Of a stretch of DNA of 64,000 bases, positions 12,773 through 25,663 are shown piece by piece (position 1 is the stretch's first letter; every line of letters begins with the position of its first letter). The DNA is taken from the NCBI RefSeq assembly GCF_037975245.1, contig NC_092571.1:1468501-1532500 (forward strand). Reading direction: 5' to 3'. The stretch is from Apostichopus japonicus (lineage: Eukaryota; Echinodermata; Holothuroidea; Aspidochirotida; Stichopodidae). The notes beneath the pieces were generated by a model that was not told the origin of the DNA, searched no databases, and was given only the letters and a program-made list of their open reading frames with translations. The translations under genes were made by a program, and so were the position numbers.

Positions 12773-14196
12773 TGATTGAAATAATTTCCTTTGCACTGGG
12801 TTTATGATGTTTAAAGTGAAATGGTTGCTTCTACGATTTCCTATAATGTTTATTGTAAACCTGGCTTGACAAGTATAAACCGAGGTCATTTAAAAAATTG
12901 TCTTATTGTAACTGATACTTAAGGTTTGGGGTTTTTGCAAATGTGTGTGTCCAGGTAGCTGTGGTTTGTCTGCTATATTGTGATATCCTTAGTGTTTGGG
13001 AGAACAAAAGTGACGATGAACTAAATACGAACACAGTCCTAGTCACTACTATAAGAGAAATAAATTGTAATTAGTCCAAAATCAAATATACAGATGTATA
13101 TAAAACTGGTTGTTATGTTGTCTCAGAAGCTGCTATTATTTTACAGTAGGTGATTTTGTCATAATTTCTTGCATTTGTGTTTATGAATTATATATGATTT
13201 TGTATAAGGGCATATGAGGTAACTGAATACGTAATCCGTAATCCATCACTCAAGTGTACGAAACAATTGCACTTAAAATGAGCCAGGTATCACTGCAGTA
13301 TACATTCAATGTTGTGGAAACCAAAAGGGGTTTTTTAATTTTTTAATTTAATTTTTTCTAAACAGTTTGGAAAACCAAGAATTATCAATATGTCAGATTG
13401 CTGCTTTCACAAAGATCACCTCGTTTATTTATGAAGGCTTTCTAAGTACATGCAAATGTTACATGGCTACGTATTCTTGAAGAATAATGTAAAGATATGA
13501 CCCAGCTTGGTATGCAGCTTTAATTAAAGACCATTTAACAACAGTATTCTTAAACTATCACAAACAATGGGAAATACGTAACACCAGTTACTTATTCTGT
13601 GTTTATTTGAGATTATATTATCTTCTTTAAGATATATCAGACATCTGCGACATAAGAAAGGAATGGTATACATGCATGGTGTATGAACTGTTTGAATTTT
13701 ACTACTGACATTGTATTGATCTCCAAGCCAGTAACCTTTTTGTATCAAACCACTTGTGTCAAAACACGAATAAATTGTCATATGCCATAGATCTATTAGT
13801 GGGAAGAGCCCTGTTGTTTGTATGAAAGCTAAATAATAACTTGTTGTTTTGGTTTCGTTGACAAAAGAGACCTTTGTCATTGTGACAAAGTGTATGTTGT
13901 ACCTGTGTGTGCTTATATGTGTGCATGTACTTGCATCTGCGTGCATTTCTCTCAATTAATATTTAGCCTAATATGTCAAGCAACATCCCAACCGGTTTCC
14001 ATTTTATCAGTTGTGTAATAATGCCAGATGGTGTCGTAGGAAGTTTTGAGGGTTCTGAACGGGAAGTTTTTTGTAGAAAGCTCACAGGACAGTGGCAAGG
14101 AATTATTAGTTGGAGGAGCGCGGGCCATCTCAGGTTGGGCACATAACTAGTGTCTTGTAACTTATGAAGTGTTCTTAAACATTGTGGCTAAGACAG

Positions 14197-14275
14197 TTTG
14201 GGGGGGGGAGTTGGCAGTGGGGGGGGGGAGAGTTGGCAGTGGGGGGGGGAGAGTTGGCAGTGGGGGGGCAGGGGT
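14197..14275 (+). repeat. G-tract minisatellite, unit AGTTGGCAGTGGGGGGGGGAG
   Basis: Three to four copies of about 22 bp, each with a run of seven to ten G. Strong quadruplex candidate on the + strand. Confidence 0.85.
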
Positions 14276-15009
14276 GGGGAAGAGGAACACAGTAGTCTAC
14301 AGCATGTTCTCCGTCTGGCATATTTTGATTACACATCTCTTTCCGGTAATTATTACACAATATCAAAGTTTCTGCCATAAATTAAAAACAGTGGTTGCAT
14401 GTTGGTAATTATGTTCTTATATTAACAAGAGAGTTAAAAGTTATCCTGAAAAGAAAGCTACCAGAGTCCATTAATTTGTAGGTCCATCCAGTTTGCATAA
14501 GTTAGGTTTCTTAGAATTATAATTAAATTTTCAGTTCCTAAGATTCTGCACCCAGTTTAATACAAATTTAAGAAATGTCCCTTCAAAAGTTCCATTAGCC
14601 TTCTTCAAACTTCAACGCATTAATGATTGACACGTCGCATGTCAAATGACACGAGAAGCAATTTAAACAGAGAGTGTTCATTTCACGAACAGGATGATCA
14701 AGCAATTGATAGTTGTCATGTTTGGCCTTCCATGCTTCTAAATGGGAAATGTTGAGAAAAGTAATTTTAAAAATGGGCTGTTAACATAATTCCTCTCCAA
14801 TGTACGAGCTTAAACCAGTTTCAGCGATAGGTCTACGGTCGTAAAACTGTGCCCTCTGTGAAAAGTCACTGTCGATATGACAAAGATCTGATGAATCAAA
14901 GGATATCAAACTGTAAATATGTGAAATGAAACGAACTAAAATTTCTTAGAACTGAGATCTCTCTGTTAAAGATGGAACTTCTAATGTCCTGCTTTGTTTA
15001 TTTGTTCTT

Positions 15010-15118
15010 GCCCTTTTGTAAGTTTTTAGTATATTTGTATATGTATAATACTGTTTTTTTGCCAGCATTCAGTATACTCTTTGTGGGGTTTTATAAAGTT
15101 TATCTTATCTTATCTTAA
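15010..15118 (+). mobile_element. Possible LINE 3' tail ending in TTATC repeats
   Basis: An AT-rich stretch ends TTTTATAAAGTTTATCTTATCTTATCTTA. A short tandem microsatellite tail after an AATAAA-like context is typical of some LINE 3' ends (L2/CR1-like). No coding remnant was recognised upstream. Confidence 0.35.
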
Positions 15119-15714
15119 TACTGTAATATAGGATGTAACATTCAGAATTAAGAGGTTTGAAGGGTAATTGTAAATTCCTTTGTTAATTTCTGCGTGATCC
15201 TTTATGCTTGACTACAAAAACATGTTTTAGTTTCGTAACTTTCAGTCGAAGCGATATCCGGGTGGCAGACATCGTAACACTTGAATTTCTTTACACTGTT
15301 ATAGTCATAGAAAATAAGTCTCTCAATAGCATGTTGCTATTAACTGTACCAAAGAGGTGATTTGTTAAAGTTAACTTAGTTGCCTTAGGAATGTATTAAA
15401 CACAGTGAGTGAGTGTCGGTGACACATTCGGCAATGCTCCCTCAAGAGCTCAACTGTGTTAATGGGGTTGTCTGTTATTCTGCATATCGTAAACTTCTCC
15501 ATTACTAGTTCCTTAAAGAAAAAGACCCCGGTAAAACAGTCAAAATTTGGGTGTCACATGATCAATCTTTTCTTTGTTGATCTCAGGATGTTCATCCAGT
15601 CATTATAAGGTATGGCTCTGCACTGCTCTGTAAGCAAAGGTTGGGTGGTTTACTACATAGCAAATATGTTACTGTGTGTTATACTATAAGTACATTAATC
15701 AATGAACTCACAAC

Positions 15715-16048
15715 TATCCATAGATCGAGCCACAACTATCCATGGATCTAGCCACAACTATCCATGGATCTAGCCACAACTGTCCATGGATGGATCTAGC
15801 CACAACTATCCATGGATCTAGCAACAACTATCCATGGATGGACCTAGCCACAACTATCCATGGATGGATCTAGCCACAACTCCATGGATCTAGCCACAAC
15901 TATCCATGGATCTAGCAATAGCCATCCATGGATCTAGCCATAACTATCCATGGATCTAGCCATAACTGTCAATGGATCTAGCAACAACTATCCATGGATC
16001 TAGCAACAACTATCCATGGATCTAGTCATAACTGTCCATGGATCTAGA
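15715..16048 (+). repeat. 22-bp minisatellite, unit TCCATGGATCTAGCCACAACTA
   Basis: About fifteen copies. Some have an extra GATG (CCATGGATGGATC) and some have CAACA or CATAA for CCACA. Each unit carries NcoI-like CCATGG palindromes. Confidence 0.9.
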
Positions 16049-17527
16049 GTTGAAATGGGCAAACTTTGATCTCCCTAGACTAGGAAGATTATAATTTATA
16101 ATTAATTTGATTATAATTATAATAAAATGATAATTAATCTGCTAGAGCATGCTCAGCAGTTGCTACAGTCAATGTTTCTGTTTGAGTGAAATAAGATTCA
16201 CAACATTTACCAATAGGGAATTTATGAAATATGAAACATGTATAGAACATTTTCTTAGCTCTCAATGCATGAAGACTGACCTGATCTTTTCATCAAAATA
16301 CAAGTAAAATAATACTTTTTTTCATCATGCTTGGGTGGATAAATGTTTTCATTATATTAGATGCAGCAAGCCTAAATGGCAATTTTTATGAAATTCTAAA
16401 CATGTTTATAATAATATTATTCATTCTGATGTTGCACAGATTCATAAATTGCCAATAAAAAAAGAAATTGCAATGAAACAGAGATACTTCTTATATTTAC
16501 TACCAATCTACACAGACATTTGTACTACAAAATTTTGACATGATTATTGCTGTTCTGGCATTGGACAATTGATCCCTTCAAAATTTTGTTCAAACTGAAA
16601 CCTGCAGCCGATTGGACAGTGTTAAAAAATGCACATTTGTCACTCATGTGTGCTTGAAACTGAAAGCTGTTTGAACCACTCATCTTGCTTGGAGATGTTA
16701 ATAAAACTATGTTTGAAAATGAGATGAAGAATGGCAAAACATTTTAGTTGATTTGATATATTAAAAGTTTGTTTTTAAAAGATGGAAAATTAACTTTTAT
16801 GATTCATCTTTTTCTTGAGCAGTAGCTTTAGCATGTCTTAACATTCACCTTTAAATTTCAAAGAGTGAAAATTCAATCTGATAGAGTTGCACAAGAGGAT
16901 CACTCTTTTGAGGAATGTCGTTCTTACCAGAGGGGTGGGTGGTGGGTGTCAGGTTAAAAAAAACAAAAAACAAAACTCTATTATAAGAGGATACTTTTGC
17001 ATTTAATTTGGGGCTAAGATTTGTAGGATTTTATTCTTAGGAAATTGTAAAATTCACTTCTCAAAGTGTGACCATTCTGAATATGGAATTGAGAGTAATG
17101 TTTGGTGTAGTGAGTTATAGCATTAACTCAATTGACTGGCAATACAAAAAATGGATAAGACCCCCAAAAATTGTTAAAAAAACAAATGATAAAAAATATA
17201 ACAAGAGGGGAACAATGAAAAAAATATGGAATGGAACCGAAAGATAAAACAATAGAAGGAGAAAAAACAAAACAACAACAACAACAGCTACAGCAAAAAT
17301 ATCTTACTTTGTAAACTTTCAGGACATTTATAAATAAATTTTAACCTGAATGTACAGGAATCTAACCCATGCATAGGCCTTCGTATTCCATAAGGATAGT
17401 TAACATTTCATTGGATGTTAGTGGAACTATTTCTATTTATACAATCTATACAAATTCAGTACCCTTCCCCTGTGCAATGGCATGTAAAATACGTTGATTC
17501 TTGTCCAATTGTGACATGAAAATTATG
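16049..17527. other. Intergenic, no gene seen
   Basis: AT-rich, with short A-rich and CAA-rich patches around 17160-17300. Confidence 0.5.
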
Positions 17528-17915
17528 TCCCTCCCTCCCTCCCTCCCTCCCTCCCTCCCTCCCTCCCTCCCTCCCTCCCTCCCTCCCTCCCTCCCTCCCT
17601 CCCTCCCTCCCTCCCTCCCTCCCTCCCTCCCTCCCTCCCTCCCTCCCTCCCTCCCTCCCTCCCTCCCTCCCTCCCTCCCTCCCTCCCTCCCTCCCTCCCT
17701 CCCTCCCTCCCTCCCTCCCTCCCTCCCTCCCTCCCTCCCTCCCTCCCTCCCTCCCTCCCTCCCTCCCTCCCTCCCTCCCTCCCTCCCTCCCTCCCTCCCT
17801 CCCTCCCTCCCTCCCTCCCTCCCTCCCTCCCTCCCTCCCTCCCTCCCTCCCTCCCTCCCTCCCTCCCTCCCTCCCTCCCTCCCTCCCTCCCTCCCTCCCT
17901 CCCTCCCTCCCTCCC
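17528..17915 (+). repeat. Uninterrupted (TCCC)97 microsatellite
   Basis: About 388 bp of perfect TCCC with no interruption until TCCCGCCCC. It is a homopurine-homopyrimidine mirror tract, so triplex or quadruplex structures are possible, and its purity suggests recent expansion. The Leu-Pro-Pro-Ser repeat frame on + and the Glu-Gly-Gly-Arg frame on - are artefacts. Assembled length may differ from true length. Confidence 0.97.
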
Positions 17916-18495
17916 GCCCCTCCCTACCCCCATCACTTTACTCTCCTTTATCCCTCTCTTATCCCTCAAGTCATCCACCTATCCTGATCTCATCCATCTT
18001 GTCTGATTCCATCCCATTCCCATCCATTCCCTTCCATACAACCCATTCACATCCAACCCCTTCCATACAACCACTTCCCATCCATCCCCTTCCCATCCAA
18101 CCCCTTCTATACAACCCATTCCCACCCAACCCCTTCCATACAACCCATTCCCACCCAACCCCTTCCATACAACCCATTCCCATCCAACACATTCCATACA
18201 ACCCCTTCCATACAACCCATTCCCATCCAACCCATTCGATACAGCCCCTTCCCATCCATCCCCTTCCCATCCATTCCCTTCCCTTCCCATCCAACTCATT
18301 CCCACCCAATCCCTTCCATCCAACCCCTTCCATACAACCCCTTCCATACAACCCCTTCCCATCAAACCCCTCCCACCCAACCCCTTCCCATCCAAATCCT
18401 TCCATACAACCTACTCCCATCCAACCCCTTCCCATCCAACCCCTTCCCATCCAAACCCTCCTATCCAACCCCTCCCATCCAACCCCCTCCCCTTT
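17916..18495 (+). repeat. Pyrimidine-rich minisatellite, unit near CCCATCCAACCCCTTCCATA
   Basis: Imperfect 11- and 22-bp units built from CCCATCCAACC and CCTTCCATACAA follow the TCCC tract without a gap after a short degenerate bridge. The Pro/Ser/Thr-rich 340-codon frame through both arrays is a repeat artefact. Confidence 0.9.
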
Positions 18496-20070
18496 CCTGT
18501 TAGACTGCCTACCAAATAAGTGATTTAAATCATGATGCTGTGCACATCGTACATATTATGTTATCTACTTCTTGTACCAGTGTACAGACGATACTGTCTA
18601 TTAATTATGCATAAATCGCGCATTCATCGAGAACACACGTCTGTCAAAGTGTTATGTTTCGATGCTTCTTAAAAATTTCAGAGTGAAAGTATAACTAATT
18701 GATATAAAATGAAAGTTGATTAGTAAATGAATAACCATGCAGCTATATTACTTTCAAGTGATGTTGTATTATGACATAGTTACACTGAACCCTATGGACA
18801 ATTAAGGGCATATTAAAGCATAGATGCATAAAGCATATTCAAGTACTACGGACAACTAGCCAAATTTGCCTCATATTCAGTACTGTATTTGTTGTGTGTG
18901 ATAATCTTGTTCAAAATCTGTTGAAAGTTTTCCAAAGTTCTTTTCGCTCCCAAGATATGCACATTGAAACTTTTGATGAATCTGGGAAACTCTTTAAATT
19001 TTGCAAACTATGATGTGGAGTGTTGCGCTCAAAGAATACTTTTGAATATTAATATAATATTTAAAAAAAAATGCCTTAGGCCCCACAAACCTGTGTTCAG
19101 TGTCCTTGGGAATAAGGGATGACATAACAGAAAATTAGGCAGTAACTCCCTGTATATACATCATCAGTGTGCATAATTAGGTAATGTTTATTCATAAATG
19201 AAACTAGAATTGAAAAAGAGACTTGTAAAATGGTTAATCTTTGATGGATTTTGATGGGAATTGCAGCTATTTTCATGATTTCTAATGGCAAATAAGAGTG
19301 ATTAGGACAATGTTGTTCATAGGTGTCTGTAGAACCTTAAGGTCATATGTTGGTTTATTGTTTCCATTTTCTTTTCATTTTTGCAAACATAGGTACCCGC
19401 AAAATTCACAGCAATCTCTCAGAAATATTTGCAAAAATCAGTGCTGTCAGTCCAACAGCTGGTGGTCTTAGCTTAAGAAACCTACAATTAAGATTATGTT
19501 GGCATCTTTTTCTTTTGTTGTTGTTTTTTTTTGTTGGGGGGAGGGGAACGGGGGTCGGAGGTCGTGGGGAAGGGACTATGTGAACAAAATTTGCACGACA
19601 TGGAATATATATTTGATTGTTATATCTTAAGTGGGACTTTGCTCTAATAGTGAAAGAAACAAGTGTCAAAATCATTGCCTCATTTATTGTGTAACATGTA
19701 AACTGAAACATATTCCAGCAGTTTCCCTGTTTGGTTCATATAGACTACATACGGGACATTGTACCTCTTTTAATTGAAGATAATGGTAACACTGATGTAA
19801 ATTTAATGCCTGCATATCTAGGGCAAGAAAGGCTGGACTTGGCCACATGGCCCACATCATGGTAGACAGAGAAGGGAGAAAAAAGGGGGATTGGAAGGGT
19901 GACACCATGTCATCCAATAAGCCTAGGTTCCCAAACATGAATACATTAACTAACAGAGGCTGGTTGCTAGTATTGATGTAACGTACCTGGCATGATTTTA
20001 ATGGTGCACTATTTTGTGTTATCCGTCACGTTCTTGACAGCTGTATACTGCCCTCATTCTGTCTGAATAT
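18496..20070. other. Intergenic, no gene seen
   Basis: AT-rich unique sequence with a G-rich patch at 19530-19580. Confidence 0.5.
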
Positions 20071-20676
20071 TTAAAGCAGCATTTTGCGTTTGGTCGCCGT
20101 TTTCTACATTTTTGACATGTCCATCAAGTTTTTAACATATATCAATCACAAAACAGCAAACTAAGATATTAGCCAAGTTTTTCCCTGCCAACAATGTTAT
20201 TTGGCGAGTAATTAAGGTTATTTGCAGATAATGAGAAAAGTGTCCACGACAAATTCCACATTTAAAATTAATCGCATACAGTTCCCCCAAACCCACTAGT
20301 TTGAATTCAACCAATCAGAGATGTAGGTTAGTTATGAGCCGTTGCTAAAAATAGATTCAAGACTTTGCGTTGGTACAACCAGGGAGTTGTTATGGAACTC
20401 CCTGGTACAACTGCCATATAGACTGTACACAAATCAAGCATGGTGTTGTATTATTGGTCAATGACGTTCTAGTGTTTAAATATTCATATTATGGGCGAGG
20501 TTTATTGGGATCCCTATGGAAAATATCTTGGAGAAAACAACTTGCAAATTTTTTTACTTTTATGCCACCATTTGAAGTAAGATTTAAATAGATAAGCTAG
20601 TTATATATCGTTATGGCATAGTGGAGTCAGTGAGGTTGAGAAAAATCATAGAAAAGACTGCAAAATGCTGCTTTAA
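20071..20676. mobile_element. TTAA-flanked MITE, family B
   Basis: 606 bp. Left end TTAAAGCAGCATTTTGC and right end GCAAAATGCTGCTTTAA are perfect 17-bp inverted repeats including TTAA at both edges. Weaker similarity continues inward (TTTTCTACATTTTT against TTTTCTATGATTTTT). No other copy was noticed in the window. It contains a hairpin at 20378..20406. No coding potential. Confidence 0.75.
20378..20406. repeat. Perfect hairpin inside MITE family B
   Basis: ACCAGGGAGTT, a 7-nt spacer GTTATGG, then AACTCCCTGGT: an 11-bp perfect stem. GTACAAC recurs on the outer 3' side. It could be an insertion of a small palindromic repeat or part of the MITE. Confidence 0.8.
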
Positions 20677-23600
20677 GATGAATGCTAAATAATATTATGA
20701 TGAATTTTGATGCTTGTATCAATTGACAAGTAACAAATACTTTATCAAAATATGAAAAACTTGCTCTAATGTTAATGGAATACATAAACAATACTTTGGG
20801 CTCACATATTTATATGTGAGATGTTTATAATTTGTAAATTCACAACATATGGTGCTTATAGTCCCATTTTCAGATACTACTTCTAACATCAAAATGAAAA
20901 CAGAGATTTGATATTCAGTTGCTGATCCTGACATGGTGCCATAGAAATGAATATATATATTGCATCCGCCCAAAACTGTATTTATTCTTGCTTCATTTTT
21001 TACATGGTTTTTATTGGGGGGGGGGGGGGGAGTTTGCCTATATAGATGCCACATAGATTCAGCTTGCCTATCCTTTTACTGATTCATGCTTGAAAAAAAC
21101 AAAATTAAATTCTAATTTCCATTCATGTCTGTGTTGATATACTCTATCCATGCATACACACGTCTATACAATGCATGTACACCATGCGATTATGTTCTTG
21201 AATTCAGCAGTATTTGCATATATATATATTAGTATTCCAACAAACATCCATAATCCTGTTAAACTAACACTTTTTAAACATCTGTTGGTGTATCTCCTGT
21301 CAGTTTGTTTGATTTAAAACAAGCAGAAATTAAAAACTTTTATAATTTTCAAAAAGTTTATTTTGGCAGTTTTTGTGTTTTTGTTTGCATTTCAACCACT
21401 AAATAACACGTTGATATAACTTGATTACTGGGCATGATGTATCGACTAGATAAATTGATGAACTGCTATATAAAATTTGATCAGCTGGAAATAGCTTTGA
21501 TTTTAATTGATTGGTTTTGATAAACAGGCAGTTAAAATTCTAATGGATTGCAGCGAAATAACAGACATAAGATATATCGTTGAATATTTTGTTCAGTAAA
21601 AAGGGGTGATCAAGAAGTAATTACATTTTTTTATAGAATCAGTAACATTTTGCAATAACATCCACGTTTTGACTGCTTCCGTTCAAGGACATGGTAATTT
21701 CCCAATTTTGTTTTTCTAGTAAGATATACCATATATATTTTAGCACTTGCAGTTAGTAACGAGAAAAAGTGTATTTGTTATTTTAAAACATCTTAATTTT
21801 ATTTTTATTGAAAAACTTGAGGAAATAAAGTAAGTCTGCTTTTGATATTTTGTTTTTACTTAGTTTACATTTAGAAAAGAAAAATGCCATATGCTGTATT
21901 TCTGCAAATTTCACTTTATATTTAGCTTGAGTTCTATCAATCAAATATGGAAGGTTTATTTTGCCTTTGATATTAAATTAATGTTACTGGTATATATATA
22001 TAATGGATCTTGTCAGAATGTTTTGGTTGCTACCATATGGTCAATTGAAGTAACATTCTGCCCTTTTTCTTTTCCTATCTCATTTTGGATAACATCTTTT
22101 AAGTCTATTAAATTATTGTAGTTCATTTAAGCTTGACAAGTCAAGGTTTGTTTCTACTTGATAGTGAAGAAAAATTGCAAAATTTGAAGTAAGGAAAATT
22201 TACTCGGACTTGATGTTTTAGGTTTGTGTTTAAATATATGCATAACTGGAAACGAGTCGGGGTGGCGGAATATTGTTACAATCAATGGCATTGTTTATAA
22301 GTGCTTGCCGGATTTCAGGCTCACTATGCATTCCATGATAAACTCAACTTAACCGATTCCTAACCTTTACCATCTCTATTATCTAGTATTATTGTGTACC
22401 AAATAATGACGGTCACAACAGTGTGCTATTTGGTCAAAATTTGGCCGGTTCGTCCACGCACATCAGCAAATGAAGGTTACAAACCAAAACAAGTTGTCCC
22501 GTGTTTGTAAACGACAGCTAACGGAAAAACCATGATGTATACATGCAAATGTCTGACCTTGATATTATTGTGAAATAATGTAGCCTACACAGTATTGAAC
22601 TTTTGCTGGTACAGCCACAGTCACATGTGCGCCAATGATTCGAGAGTATTTGTTAAATGTGTCCTTCGAAACGACTGCCTCTGCTTCCACGGTAACATTC
22701 TTTGTGAGAGAAGCTGGAGAGCCCTGAAGCATTGAAATCTGCTATAGACATATGGTAATGGTGTTAGGGCATGGTGATTGCATCAAATACATCGGTCAAA
22801 ATGTACCAAGGTACAGATATGAGTGTGAGAATGTCAATACATCTGTATATAATCTAAGCATGCGCCATGCAGTTAATGAAATGTAACTTTGTTTGCATAT
22901 TCAGGACTGGTATATATTTCCAGACTTTTGAGAAGGATGGGAAGGCCAGGCTGGAGGGGGGGGGGGGGATGAGAGGACGGAGGGGTTCTATGACTTTAAC
23001 CTGCACAATGAAACATGCATTTCTGCTGGAACGACAAAAAAAAATTGTGCCTTTGTGCCTTTTCAAAAATTGTGCCTTTTCAAGGCTGTGAAAGTCTCGT
23101 AAATCTGTTACTAACAGTTTCTTGCCAAAACAGTCACGAATTTGCCCACTTTTTATGGATGTTTAATTTTAAGCAGTTCTCCCTTGGTTCTTCATGCTAT
23201 ATATATCATAATGGCACAGAGCTAATATCCCATAGAAATCATGCTTCACAGATTTAATTTGAACATCAGTTGACCATAGAGTGGAAAGCAGATTCTTCCA
23301 AAAATCTAATCAAGTGAAAAGAATGACATCTATAAGTATTCTTTTGATGACAGTGAATTGTAATTACCTCAATGACCATACCCTATACAGCCTGGTCGAA
23401 TTCCCCGTTCATCGTTGCTCACTTTGTTACAGTCACCTAGCTGCAAAATTTAATTAGCCTACCAAATAAAGAGCCATCGGGCATCTGGCAATCTTTTTTT
23501 TCTTTCTGGCATCATTTTTTTTTCTTTCTCCGCTGTTAGATCTGGATCAAAGTGATGATAGGATGTATTTAAGTCAATAATTATAATATCATTATCAGTC

Positions 23601-24383
23601 GATTGTGCAGAACGAACGGTGACAAGTTTCGTGCGAGTCCGGAATCTTGCATAGTAGTAGTAATCCTAGGCGTTTTGTATCAACAAGCGATCTAGATTCG
23701 GTAGGAACTTGGATTGGTAGTGTTCATCGGTGACCTGGGTGTCCTAATAATGTGCAACGTTTCTGGTTGACAGATCAGCGGAAGACACTGAGTCCTGTAT
23801 TTGTTGTGATATTAAACAAGGCTGATATAAAAGCCCGGTTGTCATGAATGGGTTAGTTTCCTTTATTTCTATGGATGGTATGATGTAAACTGAATTATGA
23901 ATATTCATTGCATTAATAAAGTCTGGAATGTGTATTATTTGTAGTAATAGTATTGTAATGGAAATGGAATACTTGCACCAGATGATACAGTAGCCAAATA
24001 GTCATACAGATTTAATGATTTCTATCATGTGCACATTACAATGTAGGTTCTTTATTATGACTGCTTGTAAATTAAATCATATGGTATAATATGCTGCATA
24101 CTTCCACCAAACATTGGTCTTTCCCTGTCAAGATCAAATTTGCTGGTTGTGGATCGAACCTTTCATACGAAAATGAAGGACAAATTTGGATCGTGGTGAA
24201 TTTCCAACAAGAATAGTTATTGTCAACACCTTAATGCATTATCTATAAATAGTGCAATAAATTTGCATTTTAACATATAAATTTATCACAAACGAAAAGT
24301 TATTACTTAAAATGGTCCATGTTTGAATACTCTCATAAGTATTCTCATTTCTAACCTGAGACAGCTCTCTGTGTGTCTTTCTG
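20677..24383. other. Intergenic, no gene seen
   Basis: Contains poly(G) runs at 21016 and 22957. A less AT-rich stretch at 23600-23870 carries TATAAAAG at 23826, but no coding exon follows that I can support. Confidence 0.45.
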
Positions 24384-24745
24384 ATATGGGGAGAGGGGAA
24401 GGGAGGAGGGGAAGGGAGGAGGGGAAGGGAGGAGGGGAAGGGAGGAGGGGAAGGGAGGAGGGGAAGGGAGGAGGGGAAGGCAGGAGGGGAAGGGAGGAGG
24501 GGAAGGGAGGAGGGGAAGGGAGGAGGGGAAGGGAGGAGGGGAAGGGAGGAGGGGAAGGGAGGAGGGGAAGGGAGGAGGGGAAGGCAGGAGGGGAAGGGAG
24601 GAGGGGAAGGGAGGGGAAGGGAGGGGAAGGGAGGAGGGGAAGGGAGGAGAAGGGAGGAGGAGAAGGGAGGAGGGGAAGGGAGGAGGGGAAGGGAGGAGGG
24701 GAAGGGAGGAGGGGAAGGGAGGAGGGGGGAGAGGAGAGGAGGGGG
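24384..24745 (+). repeat. 13-bp homopurine minisatellite, unit AAGGGAGGAGGGG
   Basis: About 27 near-identical copies, with occasional AAGGCAGG variants and shortened units near 24610-24655. It is purine-only on +, with four G-runs per two units: a strong quadruplex and triplex candidate. Confidence 0.95.
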
Positions 24746-25085
24746 ATAATGGATGCAGGAGGTGTGGGTAGGTTGGGTGGTGTTGTTATGGTGATCTCCA
24801 ATCCAATATTCTGTCCCTGTTCTATCTTTACGCTGGACATTTCTTCGGAAAGTTTGTACTGGAGAGCGACAACATTGTTCTTACCTCCATGAGGTTAAAA
24901 ATGTCTTACTTCAAAGTTACTTCTAGAGAAAATTTGGAACCGTGGCCATGCATGTACCACATTTGTGTTTAGAGTTTTTGTGTTTGGAGCAATGAAGTAA
25001 GAAGGAAACAAGGTAAAAAATCAATAGAATCATAAAATGTTTGTTGTATTACATAATGTTTGGAGATATATTTGGCTTCACTGTA

Positions 25086-25109
25086 TTTTTTTTTTTTTTT
25101 TTTTTTTTT
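25086..25109 (+). repeat. Poly(T) run of 24
   Basis: Could be the minus-strand poly(A) tail of a retroposed sequence. No body was recognised to its left or right. Confidence 0.85.
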
Positions 25110-25663
25110 AAATTCTGAAAGAGTGAAATAGTTTCCTTAAATATCATAAATTTAAAGTTTTTCAGTTTTAAGTTGAAAATAATTGTTACTTTTCTCAGCT
25201 TAAAGCATATTACGTTTTTTCCTGAATAACTATGAAGGTGTTTGTAATAATTAGTCAATAGTTCAGGCAGCCGATTTCCAGTTAATTACACACGGAATAT
25301 GAAAAAGGCTTCAACTTCCTACTTTCTCTTCACATCAGCTGCTCAATACAAACGGTTGTTACAATTACTGGCTGACGTCAATATTTTGATGAATTGAAAG
25401 TTAACTACGAGGTCATCAAATGAGGATTTGCTTTCGGGTGAGGACCTGGACTGATTCATAATTAATATAGTAATTTATCGCTTTGTTTTTCCAGTCAGGG
25501 ATTTGACCATTATTATTAGGTGTCATGTGTGGTTAGAAGTCGAGGCTATATACTGTGTGCGCACAAACAGTTTTGTTTCATTTATCTATCTTCTTATTGA
25601 TATTCAATAATCTTGCAGATGCTACCTTCCCCGTTTCATTTTTGGCTTTGTTTTGATTCGCAG

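Larger units (their letters stand above)
9718..15714. other. Intergenic, mostly featureless
   Basis: AT-rich sequence with the small repeats at 12710 and 14197 and a possible LINE tail at 15010. A 143-codon minus-strand frame (13524..13955) has no recognisable domain or splice support and is not called. Confidence 0.5.

Noticed and set aside
13524-13955. 143-codon minus-strand frame
   Set aside because: AT-rich, with no domain, no splice-site support and no composition change from its flanks. In 128 kb of two-strand sequence one such frame is expected by chance.
17501-18523. 340-codon Leu/Pro/Ser frame
   Set aside because: It runs through the TCCC microsatellite and the adjoining minisatellite, with no unique coding sequence.
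23820-23850. TATAAAAG promoter-like box
   Set aside because: A single TATA match in AT-rich DNA without an adjacent gene is not evidence of a promoter.
24307-24892. 177- and 189-codon frames on opposite strands
   Set aside because: Both are translations of the 13-bp purine array.
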